Source: Croceimicrobium sp965279135
GTDB lineage: Bacteria; Bacteroidota; Bacteroidia; Flavobacteriales; Schleiferiaceae
DNA: 64,000 bases
Direction of reading: 5' to 3'
NCBI GenBank assembly: GCA_965279135.1
Contig: OZ257133.1
Coordinates: forward strand, 62,001-126,000
The translations under genes were made by a program, and so were the position numbers. Below, piece after piece: positions 17,546-26,299 of the stretch. Position 1 is the first letter of the stretch. Every line of letters starts with the position of its first letter. The notes below the pieces were generated by a model. It made no database searches and was not told the DNA's origin. It saw only the letters and a list, made by a program, of their open reading frames with translations.

Positions 17546-20500
17546 GGTAACGCAATGAAATAGCTTTTCGCCTTTTACTGAAAATCATTGACCCATTCAA
17601 AGCTTTTTTTAGAATCTCTCTTTGCATAGATTCCGAAAACAGAAAGGTGTTTGTATAACTATTGGTCGTCTTAATGACGCTCATTCCTCTTTTCTCACTT
17701 AAAGAGCCAAAGTATCTTACAATATTGGAAATAGCCAAATTATTAGGGTAGAGTCCATCGCAATCTCCAAGAAAGAGAAGACCTCTACGTTTGAGTCTCT
17801 CATGACAAGTTTGAAAATAGGCCCTGGGTAAATCAATATCATACCCCCTTTGAAGTTCTATTATTGCAGATAAATTATCAAATGCCCAATCAAACAGACC
17901 GTTACCGTACCTGATAGAGTTTTCCTGACCAGATTTGACATAACTGGTAGATACCGCCAAAGCTTCATCTTTATCGCTGAGAACGTGCAGTGACAAAGTC
18001 CCTAGGAGCAACTGTATTCGCATTATCGAGTCAGAAAGGTTATTATTTGCAGCTGTCAATAATAAATCTTGCGACTCTTCATACACATCGGTTAAATCTT
18101 TATTAGAGCTATAAAGAGCTTTAATAATTAGCAACGTGAGGTATGTATAAACCTCAAACCTGAATACCCCGATCTTTTTTGATATTTCATAGGCCTCTGA
18201 TGCAGCAATTTGTGCTTTTTGTTTTCCTTTATATAGGTTAACACTTGCTTTTGTTATCAAATGGCAAGCCTGCAGCTTTGGATCTTTGCTTAATATCACA
18301 GCCTTTTGGGCAAACTTGCCGTACTCAACTACCAATTTTTCATGATTGGTTTTTCTATAATATTCTTGTAACCTATCATAAAGGTCAAATTCTAGCTGGG
18401 CATTAGAAATAGCACTATTCCTAATCTCAGATTCAATTTCCAACATCAGCTTAAGAGATTCTAAAGTTCGCCCCATATTTTGTAATCCATGAGCCTTAAG
18501 CTGTTTGATTGAATTTGATAGAACTTTGAAATCTTTTCTATCAGCTGCTCTTTTCAGCATTTCTTCAGATTCGGTACAAGCCTTAAGCCCTATATAGATA
18601 GGGAAGTTATGAACTCCCATATATGCCTTTGCCAGAGCAACCTTAACCAAACTTGACCTATCTTGATTCAACATTAGTCCTGATTCAAACAACATACTAA
18701 GATGATAGAAATATGACTTATCAATTTCTTCAGAACTAAAATTTGTTATCTGTCTGACTCTATTCCAGATTGGAAAGTACAGCTTAAAAGCTTTGGTAAA
18801 GTTTCCTGAAAGGAATTGTACTTCAGCCTTGCTGAATTGAGATAATCTCAGATATAGCCGTTCAGAACCAAGTATTAGGTTTGCGCTATATTTTGATAAT
18901 GAGTCAGAACGACATTTCTGCTTCAGGAAATTTAAAATGTTTTCATGGGTGAAAGATCTCTTACCAGAACCATCCTCCTTTACAAACTTCCTTTGAAAAA
19001 GAATCCACCAAATCTCATCGCTATCAAGACCATCGAGAAAGATTGTTGAAATCTCTTTCGATATGGTATAACCAAAAAAGGACATAGCTAAAATAAAATC
19101 TAGTGCCTTTTCACCAATCTCACTACTTTTCAATGAAGATATCCGTGCGTTTAGAAGCTCATTAACGGTAGTTGGGAGTCCAGTCTTCCCGGTGAATTGC
19201 TCGGTTTCTATGATTCCAACATATCTTCTTGATAATAGCTGAGCTATATTCATATCAAGAAGGTATTGTATGAATTCAACAATGAAAAAAGGATTGTTTT
19301 GAGACAGGTTCAGAATTTTCTCAATGGCATTTTTAGGTGCATTGTATATTAACTGTTTAATCAATTGCTCAGCTTCGAATCGAGATAATGGTGCCACTGA
19401 ATAATTGTTGGTGTGTTCTGAATTTGATGAAGATATCAATTGAATCAGGGAATAATATTCCTCATTAGGAAAAGTAAAGTCATTCCGGCCTGTTATGATG
19501 ATTAATACATTTCGCTGTATGTAATCAGTAAGAATAAAGTCCTTAAATACTCTGATAATTTCACGAGAAGCATGGTGTAAGTCCTCAAAAACGATAATTT
19601 GTTTGCCAAACTGAGGGTTATGATTTTTCAGAAAATGTCTAAGTGCATTAGTAGTAGAAGTAAATGCTGATGTGTCAAAATTGACATCAAGCATTAAACC
19701 CATAAACCCTTGTTTATCTTCAATCGGTTTAAAATGGTGCTTGTAAAAAGAATACTCTGAACCTTTCAGGATTTGTTCAACTTCGTCTATAATTCTTGTC
19801 TTACCTACACCCGCCTCTCCGGATAGACTTACTAATCTATTATCATTTAATCCACGAATTGCTTCAATTAAACTCTGCCTTATTCCATGATGAATAGCTC
19901 CTGTAAAAGGAGGGTCAAAGATGAATTCCAATCCTTTTTCACGAATTACGATTTGACTCTGACTATTGTCGGTATTGACAGAAACTCGTAAATCAGCAGG
20001 CCCATCAAATAGTAATCTATCGCACCTAAGTTTGAACGTCTCAAAATACCCACTATCAATATTGCTTTCAATCTGATCAGAACTAATTCCCCAACTCGCA
20101 TCAGAAGATAGGTTGACAGTAAATAGACGATTTTCATCGGAGAAATTTCTAAGAGAAATATAAAGATCAATTTCTTTGTTTTGTGAAAAAGACATTCTCT
20201 CTGCTTGATACTCGATAGATATGTTTGAATTCTTTATAGAGCGATAATCTGGAATTTCCAAATGCACACTCTCAAATGCTTTGTGAAATCCAGTTTCGAA
20301 CAAAGATTTGCTGAGCAAATATTTGTCAACGAGAAGAAATTTGCAGTTCCTTTTACGCCAATTATGTTGTGCTAAATACTGGTAGTAGGGTGTAACCGAT
20401 GAGTTAGTTACCAGTATATAGTAATCAGGACGTTCATCAATGGCTTGAGTATAATCAACCAAAAATCCCTCAGACAATCTGTCTTTTTGAGTGGATTTGG

Positions 20501-20771
20501 CTTCAATGAAAATGTTGATTTTCTCCATATTTTCATCGTGTCTCAACAATAACCCAAACAAATTAATGTTTGACTTGGCTGTAACTACATAGTCTTTGCC
20601 ATAATCTCTGCTTTTTGGGGTTTCAAAGATTCTAGCCTTCTTGTAATTAGCTATCTGATACCTGAGGAATTTACCTACTAAATCTTCAAAATCAAGCGCT
20701 CTTTCCATAGGTATTTGCCATTTTTCAAGAGCTAGCGAATCAAATCCAATTACTTCTGTAATGCCAGGCAT
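17511..20771 (-). CDS. PD-(D/E)XK nuclease-like - STAND NTPase - helical repeat fusion
   Basis: 1086-aa multidomain protein. Residues about 20-165 resemble an Mrr-like PD-(D/E)XK fold, with D60 in GKDYVV and E90/K92 in FIEAKST. Residues 180-285 look beta-rich (arrestin- or Ig-like, tentative). The NTPase begins with Walker A GEAGVGKT (318-325), a Walker-B-like VFEDLHHAS (E396, D397) and a sensor-like IIITGRND, as in STAND ATPases. Residues about 650-1040 are helical TPR-like repeats. Nuclease-STAND-TPR is the layout of Avs4-type phage sensors, but this protein is shorter and its repeats may differ. It lies 40 nt downstream of the integrase. I infer that target binding by the C-terminal repeats activates DNA cleavage. 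Confidence 0.8.
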   Translation of the reverse strand: MPGITEVIGFDSLALEKWQIPMERALDFEDLVGKFLRYQIANYKKARIFETPKSRDYGKDYVVTAKSNINLFGLLLRHDENMEKINIFIEAKSTQKDRLSEGFLVDYTQAIDERPDYYILVTNSSVTPYYQYLAQHNWRKRNCKFLLVDKYLLSKSLFETGFHKAFESVHLEIPDYRSIKNSNISIEYQAERMSFSQNKEIDLYISLRNFSDENRLFTVNLSSDASWGISSDQIESNIDSGYFETFKLRCDRLLFDGPADLRVSVNTDNSQSQIVIREKGLEFIFDPPFTGAIHHGIRQSLIEAIRGLNDNRLVSLSGEAGVGKTRIIDEVEQILKGSEYSFYKHHFKPIEDKQGFMGLMLDVNFDTSAFTSTTNALRHFLKNHNPQFGKQIIVFEDLHHASREIIRVFKDFILTDYIQRNVLIIITGRNDFTFPNEEYYSLIQLISSSNSEHTNNYSVAPLSRFEAEQLIKQLIYNAPKNAIEKILNLSQNNPFFIVEFIQYLLDMNIAQLLSRRYVGIIETEQFTGKTGLPTTVNELLNARISSLKSSEIGEKALDFILAMSFFGYTISKEISTIFLDGLDSDEIWWILFQRKFVKEDGSGKRSFTHENILNFLKQKCRSDSLSKYSANLILGSERLYLRLSQFSKAEVQFLSGNFTKAFKLYFPIWNRVRQITNFSSEEIDKSYFYHLSMLFESGLMLNQDRSSLVKVALAKAYMGVHNFPIYIGLKACTESEEMLKRAADRKDFKVLSNSIKQLKAHGLQNMGRTLESLKLMLEIESEIRNSAISNAQLEFDLYDRLQEYYRKTNHEKLVVEYGKFAQKAVILSKDPKLQACHLITKASVNLYKGKQKAQIAASEAYEISKKIGVFRFEVYTYLTLLIIKALYSSNKDLTDVYEESQDLLLTAANNNLSDSIMRIQLLLGTLSLHVLSDKDEALAVSTSYVKSGQENSIRYGNGLFDWAFDNLSAIIELQRGYDIDLPRAYFQTCHERLKRRGLLFLGDCDGLYPNNLAISNIVRYFGSLSEKRGMSVIKTTNSYTNTFLFSESMQREILKKALNGSMIFSKRRKAISLRYPTNLGYFLPLY

Positions 20772-20811
20772 TGATAATTTAGAGTTATCCTTTATTCGAT
20801 AACCCTAATCA

Positions 20812-21750
20812 TCATCCAAACTCAAAGCTGTTCCTGGGATGTTTGGTGCTTAGTATTTGTTGCTGTTTAGCACTGTTGACATGGGTGTAAATCTGTGTGG
20901 TGGCAATGGAACTATGACCTAAAAAGTGCTGGATGTATTTAATGTCTACTTCCTCCTCCAAAAGCAGGGTGGCAAAAGTGTGTCGGAAGGTATGAGGTGT
21001 GATATTTTTATTGATGGCTGCGAGATGGGTGTATCGCTTTATCAGGTGGCGAATGGATTGGTCAGATAGCCGATTACCCAATCGGTTTATGAAGAAGTAG
21101 CCGCATGAGGAAATATGTTTTTCAAATAGCTTCCGGTATTCGCAAAGAACCTTGAGCACATCAGGATTGCAAACCCGGATCAGTCTTTCTTTACTTCCTT
21201 TACCATAAATGCTAATCACCCCAGTATGGAGATTTATACTTTGGTCTTTTAAATCACAGAGTTCAGATACTCTAATACCTGTAGCAAACAGAAGCTCCAA
21301 AACAGCAATGTCTCTGATCTTTACTAAGTAATTGGGATCAGATATAGCTAACTCTTCTTTTGCTGTATAAGCTGCTTTAAAGATTTTCCGCACTTCATGG
21401 GTATTCATCACAGTAGGGAGGATGCTAGGCTCTTTGATTTTAATACGGAGTTTGCGGAAGGGATTTATGGGAATAATATCTTCAAATTCCAGAAAATTGA
21501 AGAGTGCTTTGAGGGTAGCCAGTTTACGCTTGATGGTCTTAGGTTTGAAATGGGAAAGCTGCTTGAGATAATCCTTCAAAGCAAACTTATCTATTTCGGT
21601 TATAAGAGAAGTTAGCTCATTGGCTTTAAGGAAACTTTGAAATTGCCTCAAGTCAATTTCATAGAACTCTATGGTTTTGTCTGATAGGTTTTTTTCAAAT
21701 TGGCAGTGGTCAATAAAGCTCTTCTGGGCAGTTGTAAAGGTCATGTGCAT
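20812..21750 (-). CDS. Tyrosine recombinase (XerC/D-type integrase)
   Basis: 312-aa integrase. The SAM-like N-terminal DNA-binding domain (about 5-95) precedes the catalytic domain. The catalytic set looks complete: R in ATGIRVSEL, K in GKGSKERL, HxxR in TPHTFRHTFA, H in LGHSS and the nucleophilic Y in TTQIYTHV. The size and motifs match XerC/XerD-like enzymes, including those acting as integrases of islands. It stands at the right border of the defence genes, 40 nt upstream of the nuclease-STAND gene and on the same strand. Chromosomal dimer resolution is an alternative role, but its position argues for mobility. Confidence 0.9.
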   Translation of the reverse strand: MHMTFTTAQKSFIDHCQFEKNLSDKTIEFYEIDLRQFQSFLKANELTSLITEIDKFALKDYLKQLSHFKPKTIKRKLATLKALFNFLEFEDIIPINPFRKLRIKIKEPSILPTVMNTHEVRKIFKAAYTAKEELAISDPNYLVKIRDIAVLELLFATGIRVSELCDLKDQSINLHTGVISIYGKGSKERLIRVCNPDVLKVLCEYRKLFEKHISSCGYFFINRLGNRLSDQSIRHLIKRYTHLAAINKNITPHTFRHTFATLLLEEEVDIKYIQHFLGHSSIATTQIYTHVNSAKQQQILSTKHPRNSFEFG

Positions 21751-21888
21751 AGTTTAAAATGAAACGACCAAGCTAAACCGTAAAGTTGTTTTAGAAGATT
21801 TCTTATCGCTCAGCTTTAGCACTGATATGGAGCGATTTAAAGGAGAAATCTATCAAAACTTAGAAAAGTGACAATCTGCTCTTTAAAC

Positions 21889-21922
21889 TTTGCTAGGCGA
21901 AAGATATTTTTCCATACATTTG
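21889..21922 (+). promoter_or_regulatory. Bacteroidota-type promoter for candidate small RNA
   Basis: TTTG at 21889-21892 and TACATTTG at 21915-21922 fit the -33 (TTTG) and -7 (TAnnTTTG) elements, with a 22-nt spacer, slightly long but acceptable. Transcription would start near 21926, heading away from the integrase. No convincing ORF follows. Confidence 0.6.
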
Positions 21923-21925
21923 CCG

Positions 21926-22139
21926 CCCGAATCTTATTGGTTCGAAAAATTCCCCTTAGGGTGCTGATTTTTGTATTAGTTAGAGCAATTTTTAACGGAT
22001 CATTTTTAGAGTCTATAAAAAGTTGCAACCCGCTGGAGGGACCACATTTATTGACGAAAAACTAAATATAGAATCTTAAAACGTCCTCAAGGTCGTTAGA
22101 CAAAAGGTTCGATTTTAATAGCCTATGGGCTACTTTTTT
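21926..22139 (+). ncRNA. Candidate non-coding RNA (about 210 nt)
   Basis: A strong promoter (21889-21922) and a hairpin terminator (22119-22139) bracket about 210 nt without a plausible ORF. The predicted transcript holds several self-complementary pieces: CGAATC/GGTTCG near its 5' end and the near-palindrome AACGTCCT/AGGTCGTT just after position 22080. It does not match tRNA, tmRNA, SRP RNA or RNase P as far as I can tell. It may be a regulatory RNA or the remnant of an attachment site at the island border. Confidence 0.4.
22119..22139 (+). terminator. Rho-independent terminator of the candidate RNA
   Basis: TAGCC (22119-22123), loop TATG, GGCTA (22128-22132), then a C and six T. The stem is short (5 bp), but the T-run is clean. 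Confidence 0.55.
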
Positions 22140-22458
22140 CAGTTCTCGAATTGTTATAACTGCTGGTTCCTTCTAATGGCACTTATCAATAGAGTGAGAT
22201 TTATTGAAGAGGTATCTAATTAGCTTTGTAACCCCTTGTTTTGCTTGTAAGGGCACTTCTCCAACTGTCCTTTAGCTGACTGTATCGGTGCTTAGCAAGC
22301 ATTTAATGCTTATGCATTAATAAAATGCTCAAGTCTATATTCTTAAGTTGCTTACTATTGGGATAATCTTGTTACAAAATCTGCTAGTTGTGTAGACTAG
22401 CTTTATTTTTCAGGCATTGCAAGATGTCAAATTTGTAAATTCACCTCAAATTCACCCT
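22140..22458. other. Intergenic region upstream of the secreted lipase
   Basis: About 320 bp without a coding ORF. It holds an imperfect hairpin at 22298-22329: AGCATTTAATGC, loop TTAT, then GCATTA and AATGCT separated by a 4-nt bulge. A TAnnTTTG-like CAAATTTG shortly before the lipase ATG may be part of its promoter. Nothing else is recognisable. Confidence 0.4.
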
Positions 22459-23880
22459 ATGCGAAAAAAGCTACTACTCTCTCTGTTTTTCTCTGGTTTT
22501 ATTGTGGCTACAAATGCCCAGAACCTGCTTTCGGTTACTCCTCTTGATACTATTTCCAAAAACTCCTTGAATTTCTTAGCGAATGGTTTGGCGAAGTATG
22601 ATGTAGGGAATTACAAGATTACCTATCAAACTCCCAATGTAGATGGGAACACATCTACTGCCTCTGGGCTTTTGTCTGTGCCATTAGTGGCCTGTGATAG
22701 TATAGGGATGATACTCTATTGTCATGGAACTGTCTTACAAAGGGATGATGTGCCTAGTCGTAATAATATTGAATCAGTGATTGGTAAAATCGGTGCATCG
22801 CGCGGTTATGTAACTGTGATGCCGGATTACTTAGGACTTGGTGATAGTCCCGGACTGCATCCTTATCTGCATGCGGAAACGCAGGCAACGGCATCAATAG
22901 ATATGATCCGAGCTTGCAAACAGGCTTTAGCGGATAGCATTAGCGGATATCCTTTAAATAGTGAGTTGTTTTTAACTGGTTATTCTCAAGGTGGACATGC
23001 AGCAATGGCCACTGCCAAGTATATTCAGGATCAGAGCCTGCAATCTGAGTTTAATGTGGTTGGTGCTGCACCTGCAAGTGGGCCGTACAATCTTGCCGGA
23101 TCACAATCGGAGGTTTTCATTAATAACCAACCTTACAGTAATCCTGGTTATGTAGTTTACCTATTGCTTGGGATGAACGAGGCTTATGGGAATACCCTGT
23201 TTAACTCTCCATCTGAGGTGCTAAAGGCTCCGTATGACGTAACTATTCCACCTTATTTCAACGGAAACTTTCCTATGGATTCGGTTAATTCAAAATTGCC
23301 CGCTACGGTTAGTGGCTATATTGAAGACTCAGTGCTCCAGGCTTTTGTTGCGGACACGATTGCTCAGCAGCACTGGTTATGGACAATTCTAAATGATAAC
23401 TCCAATTTTGATTGGAGACCCGATATGCCCATGCGCATGTATTATTGTACTGCCGATGAGCAAGTGAACTTTGTGAATGCTTTAGATGCGGAAACAGCGA
23501 TGATTGCTAATGGGGCGACAGATGTAAAAGCTTTCAATAAGGGCCCATTTAACCATACTGGTTGCGTAGGTCCGGCCGTCGAAGGGGCGGTGCTCTTTTT
23601 TGATAGTCTAACCACAAGCTGCACTGCCTTTGTTGGACTTTCAACCTGGAACACAAGCTTCTATGAGATTTACCCTAATCCCTTTCTAGAGGAATTGGTG
23701 ATTGAAGGAATGCAAAATGATGCTCTCATTAGGATTTTGGATATGAATGGAAAGCTAATGATGCAGGAGAGAGGTATCGGGAGACGTGTTCTCAATCTCG
23801 CTCATCTACCGAAAGGAATGTACCTTGTTGAGATAAATGAATCCGGAGGTACAGCGAGGAAAAGAATCTTAAAACAATAA
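22459..23880 (+). CDS. Secreted alpha/beta-hydrolase (lipase-like) with T9SS sorting domain
   Basis: 473-aa exported esterase or lipase. The signal peptide is MRKKLLLSLFFSGFIVATNA, which also fixes the start at ATG 22459; an in-frame start 42 nt upstream would bury it. The hydrolase domain (about 25-390) has the nucleophile elbow GYSQGGHA and a probable catalytic His in FNHTGC. The last ~80 residues (from YEIYPNPF to the lysine-rich end) are a type A T9SS C-terminal sorting domain. The product should therefore cross the outer membrane through the type IX system whose gldKLMN core lies 5 kb away. The substrate is probably an ester or lipid; the precise family is uncertain. Confidence 0.85.
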   Translation: MRKKLLLSLFFSGFIVATNAQNLLSVTPLDTISKNSLNFLANGLAKYDVGNYKITYQTPNVDGNTSTASGLLSVPLVACDSIGMILYCHGTVLQRDDVPSRNNIESVIGKIGASRGYVTVMPDYLGLGDSPGLHPYLHAETQATASIDMIRACKQALADSISGYPLNSELFLTGYSQGGHAAMATAKYIQDQSLQSEFNVVGAAPASGPYNLAGSQSEVFINNQPYSNPGYVVYLLLGMNEAYGNTLFNSPSEVLKAPYDVTIPPYFNGNFPMDSVNSKLPATVSGYIEDSVLQAFVADTIAQQHWLWTILNDNSNFDWRPDMPMRMYYCTADEQVNFVNALDAETAMIANGATDVKAFNKGPFNHTGCVGPAVEGAVLFFDSLTTSCTAFVGLSTWNTSFYEIYPNPFLEELVIEGMQNDALIRILDMNGKLMMQERGIGRRVLNLAHLPKGMYLVEINESGGTARKRILKQ

Positions 23881-23905
23881 AATCTGAACAAGACCATTGT
23901 TCTGG

Positions 23906-23939
23906 CCCTGATTTCAAGATTTTGGAATCAGGGTTTTTT
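23906..23939 (+). terminator. Rho-independent terminator after the lipase gene
   Basis: CCCTGATT (23906-23913) pairs with AATCAGGG (23926-23933) and is followed by TTTTTT. It overlaps the last codons of the convergent ABC-F gene. Confidence 0.75.
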
Positions 23940-25877
23940 GTGTTCCAGTTGTTGCAGGGCCTCCTGAGCTTTCTCCCAATCCAGCATCATCTGTTCTAAT
24001 TTCGCTTTATCGGCCTCGTATTTTTCGTAAAAGTCAGGTTCCTTGCTGAGCTCTTTGAACTGTTCAGGATCATGAAGCTTCTGATCCAATTCTTCCAGTT
24101 TGGATTCCAGCTCCTCAATCGAACCCTCCAGGTTTTGCACTTTTTTTTCAGCTTTGCGAAGGTCTTTTTCCAACTGTTTTCGCTCGGCATAACTCAAACC
24201 TTCCGAATTACTTTTTGCCTCGGTTTTCGGGACTTTGGATTCGGCAACTTTTTCCAGTTGACGGAAATCTTCAAGTTTTCGGGCTTCGAGGTATTCATCA
24301 ATGTTACCGAGGAATTCTCGAATCTTTCCATCTTTAAACTCAAAGATTTTATCGGCTAAGCCTTGCAAAAAATGTCGATCATGCGATACAAGCACCAGAG
24401 TACCATCATATTGGAGTAAGGCGTTTTTAAGCATGTCTTTACTCTTAAGGTCGAGGTGGTTCGTAGGCTCATCCATGATGAGTAAGTTGTGTGGGAAGAG
24501 TAGGAGTTTACAGAGCGCCAGCCGCCCTTTTTCACCTCCGCTTAACACTTTGACTTTTTTGTCAACATCCTCTCCACTAAAGAGGAAGGCTCCTAAATAG
24601 TCCCGTGCTTTTTTGCGAAGATCTTCTGGTGACGCATCCTCTATAGTGCTTAGGAGGGTTTTAGTCCCATCCAGGGTCTTAGCTTGCTCTTGGGCATAGT
24701 ATCCGAATTCTACATTGTGCCCAAGCTCTAAGGTACCGGTATGTTCTAAGCTTTCGGCAATTATTTTCACCAGGGTAGACTTGCCCTGACCGTTTTGCCC
24801 CACAAAGGCGATTTTTTCACCTCGGTTCACCTCCATATTAACTCCCGAGAAAATCTTTTTGGGTCCATATTGCTTTTCAAGGGATTCAGCATGTATTACC
24901 ACTTTACCGGATCGCGGTGCAGGAGGGAAGCGGAAGTTGATTTTTCGGCTATCGTCATCATCAATCTCAATGCGCTCCATTTTTTCCAGCTTCTTAATCA
25001 AGGTTTGCGCAAAAGCAGCTTTGGAAGCCTTATATCGGAACTTTTCAATTAGTTCCTCCGTGTGTTTTATTTCTTTCTCCTGGTTTTTTGCTTCCTGCAT
25101 TTGCAGGGTCCGGCGCTCTTCACGTAAGGATTCGAATTTGGAATAAGCGACAGGATAATCAAATACTTTTCCGTTTACTATTTCTACCGTTCGCTTGGTG
25201 ATGTTATCGAGAAAGGTGCGATCATGCGAAACCATTATTATAGCCCCTTCGTGATCTTTAAGAAAACTCTCCAACCAGATGATGGAGTTTATGTCGAGAT
25301 GATTCGTAGGCTCATCCAAAAGCAGCACATCATGTTTGGCCAATAATAATTTGGCTAGCTCGATGCGCATTCTCCAGCCTCCACTAAATTCATTGGTTTG
25401 GCGATGAAAATCGGCGGCTTTAAACCCTAATCCTTGCAGTATCTTTTCTAGATCAGCATGATAAGTGTAGCCTCCTACGAGATTAAAGCGTTCTGTATAG
25501 TGATTAAGATCTTCAATGAGCTTTAAATAAGCTTCACTTTCATAATCTTCTCTTTCGGTCAGTTGGTGATTTATGTCATCTATTGCCGCCTGGAGTTCCT
25601 TAATTTCGCTAAGTGAAGTTTCGGCTTCTTCCCAAACGGTATGTCCGTCGTGAAGAGGCAGTTCTTGTGGGAGGTAACCTACCTTAAACTCTTTGGGTTT
25701 TGAGATAGTTCCGGAGTCAACACTTGCTTCTCCAGCAATGGTTTTAAGCAGAGTTGATTTTCCCGCGCCGTTACTTCCGACCAAACCGACTTTCTCTCCG
25801 GGATTAATCAGAAATGAAATCCCATTGAAGAGCATTCGGTCGTTTAATTGAAGAATGAGTTTATTGATCCCAAGCAT
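23928..25877 (-). CDS. ABC-F family ATPase (Uup/EttA-like ribosome factor)
   Basis: 649-aa protein with two ABC ATPase domains and no membrane segments. The first has GSNGAGKST, the signature FSGGW and Walker B LLLDEPTNHLD. The second has GQNGQGKST, LSGGEKGR and LIMDEPTNHLD. A charged linker lies between them, and a C-terminal coiled coil (about 550-645) resembles that of Uup. ABC-F proteins bind the ribosomal E site and rescue or regulate translation; some confer antibiotic resistance. Nothing here points to a resistance subtype. The gene is convergent with the lipase and divergent from the DUF983 gene, starting 23 nt away from it. Confidence 0.92.
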   Translation of the reverse strand: MLGINKLILQLNDRMLFNGISFLINPGEKVGLVGSNGAGKSTLLKTIAGEASVDSGTISKPKEFKVGYLPQELPLHDGHTVWEEAETSLSEIKELQAAIDDINHQLTEREDYESEAYLKLIEDLNHYTERFNLVGGYTYHADLEKILQGLGFKAADFHRQTNEFSGGWRMRIELAKLLLAKHDVLLLDEPTNHLDINSIIWLESFLKDHEGAIIMVSHDRTFLDNITKRTVEIVNGKVFDYPVAYSKFESLREERRTLQMQEAKNQEKEIKHTEELIEKFRYKASKAAFAQTLIKKLEKMERIEIDDDDSRKINFRFPPAPRSGKVVIHAESLEKQYGPKKIFSGVNMEVNRGEKIAFVGQNGQGKSTLVKIIAESLEHTGTLELGHNVEFGYYAQEQAKTLDGTKTLLSTIEDASPEDLRKKARDYLGAFLFSGEDVDKKVKVLSGGEKGRLALCKLLLFPHNLLIMDEPTNHLDLKSKDMLKNALLQYDGTLVLVSHDRHFLQGLADKIFEFKDGKIREFLGNIDEYLEARKLEDFRQLEKVAESKVPKTEAKSNSEGLSYAERKQLEKDLRKAEKKVQNLEGSIEELESKLEELDQKLHDPEQFKELSKEPDFYEKYEADKAKLEQMMLDWEKAQEALQQLEHKKP

Positions 25878-25900
25878 GGGGCAAAAATAGGTTTTAGATT

Positions 25901-26299
25901 ATGTCTGTTTTTTCAAAGGGAACGAAGTTGTACAGTGTTTTAAAAATGCGCTGTCCTCGCTGTCATGAAGGGGAAGTATTCAAAGAGTCCAACCCTTATA
26001 AATTCGGTAAGCTCTTTACGATGCATGAAAATTGTCCACATTGTGGCTTGCGCTATGAAGTAGAACCTTCATTCTTTTATGGAGCGATGTATGTGAGTTA
26101 TGGATATTCAGTTGCTCTATTTGTTGCAACCTACATTATCATGAATTGGATTTACGAACCGGAGATTAAAGATATCATCATAGCCCTCGCATTAGTTGTA
26201 TTGGTATTGGCCCCATTGGTTTTGAGACTCTCTCGAATTACCTGGCTTAATATGTTTGTGAAGTACAATCCTGAAAAGCGCGGTCCCCAGCTTAAGTAA
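25901..26299 (+). CDS. DUF983 family membrane protein
   Basis: 132-aa protein. The N-terminal cysteine pairs MRCPRCHEG and NCPHCGL form a zinc-ribbon-like element. Two membrane helices follow (about 65-85 and 92-113). This is the DUF983 family common in Bacteroidota, of unknown function. The start is 23 nt from the divergent ABC-F start, so the two genes must share overlapping promoters. The 3' end overlaps the convergent oxidoreductase gene by 8 nt. Confidence 0.85.
   Translation: MSVFSKGTKLYSVLKMRCPRCHEGEVFKESNPYKFGKLFTMHENCPHCGLRYEVEPSFFYGAMYVSYGYSVALFVATYIIMNWIYEPEIKDIIIALALVVLVLAPLVLRLSRITWLNMFVKYNPEKRGPQLK

Noticed and set aside
22010..22050. tRNA-like 3' end (CCCGCTGGAGGGACCA)
   Set aside because: No anticodon arm, D-arm or matching acceptor strand is present upstream, so there is no tRNA gene; it could at most be a remnant.
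21868..22065. 65-aa plus-strand ORF at the island border
   Set aside because: The promoter at 21889-21922 lies inside it, it has no ribosome site or family motif, and its composition is not coding-like.
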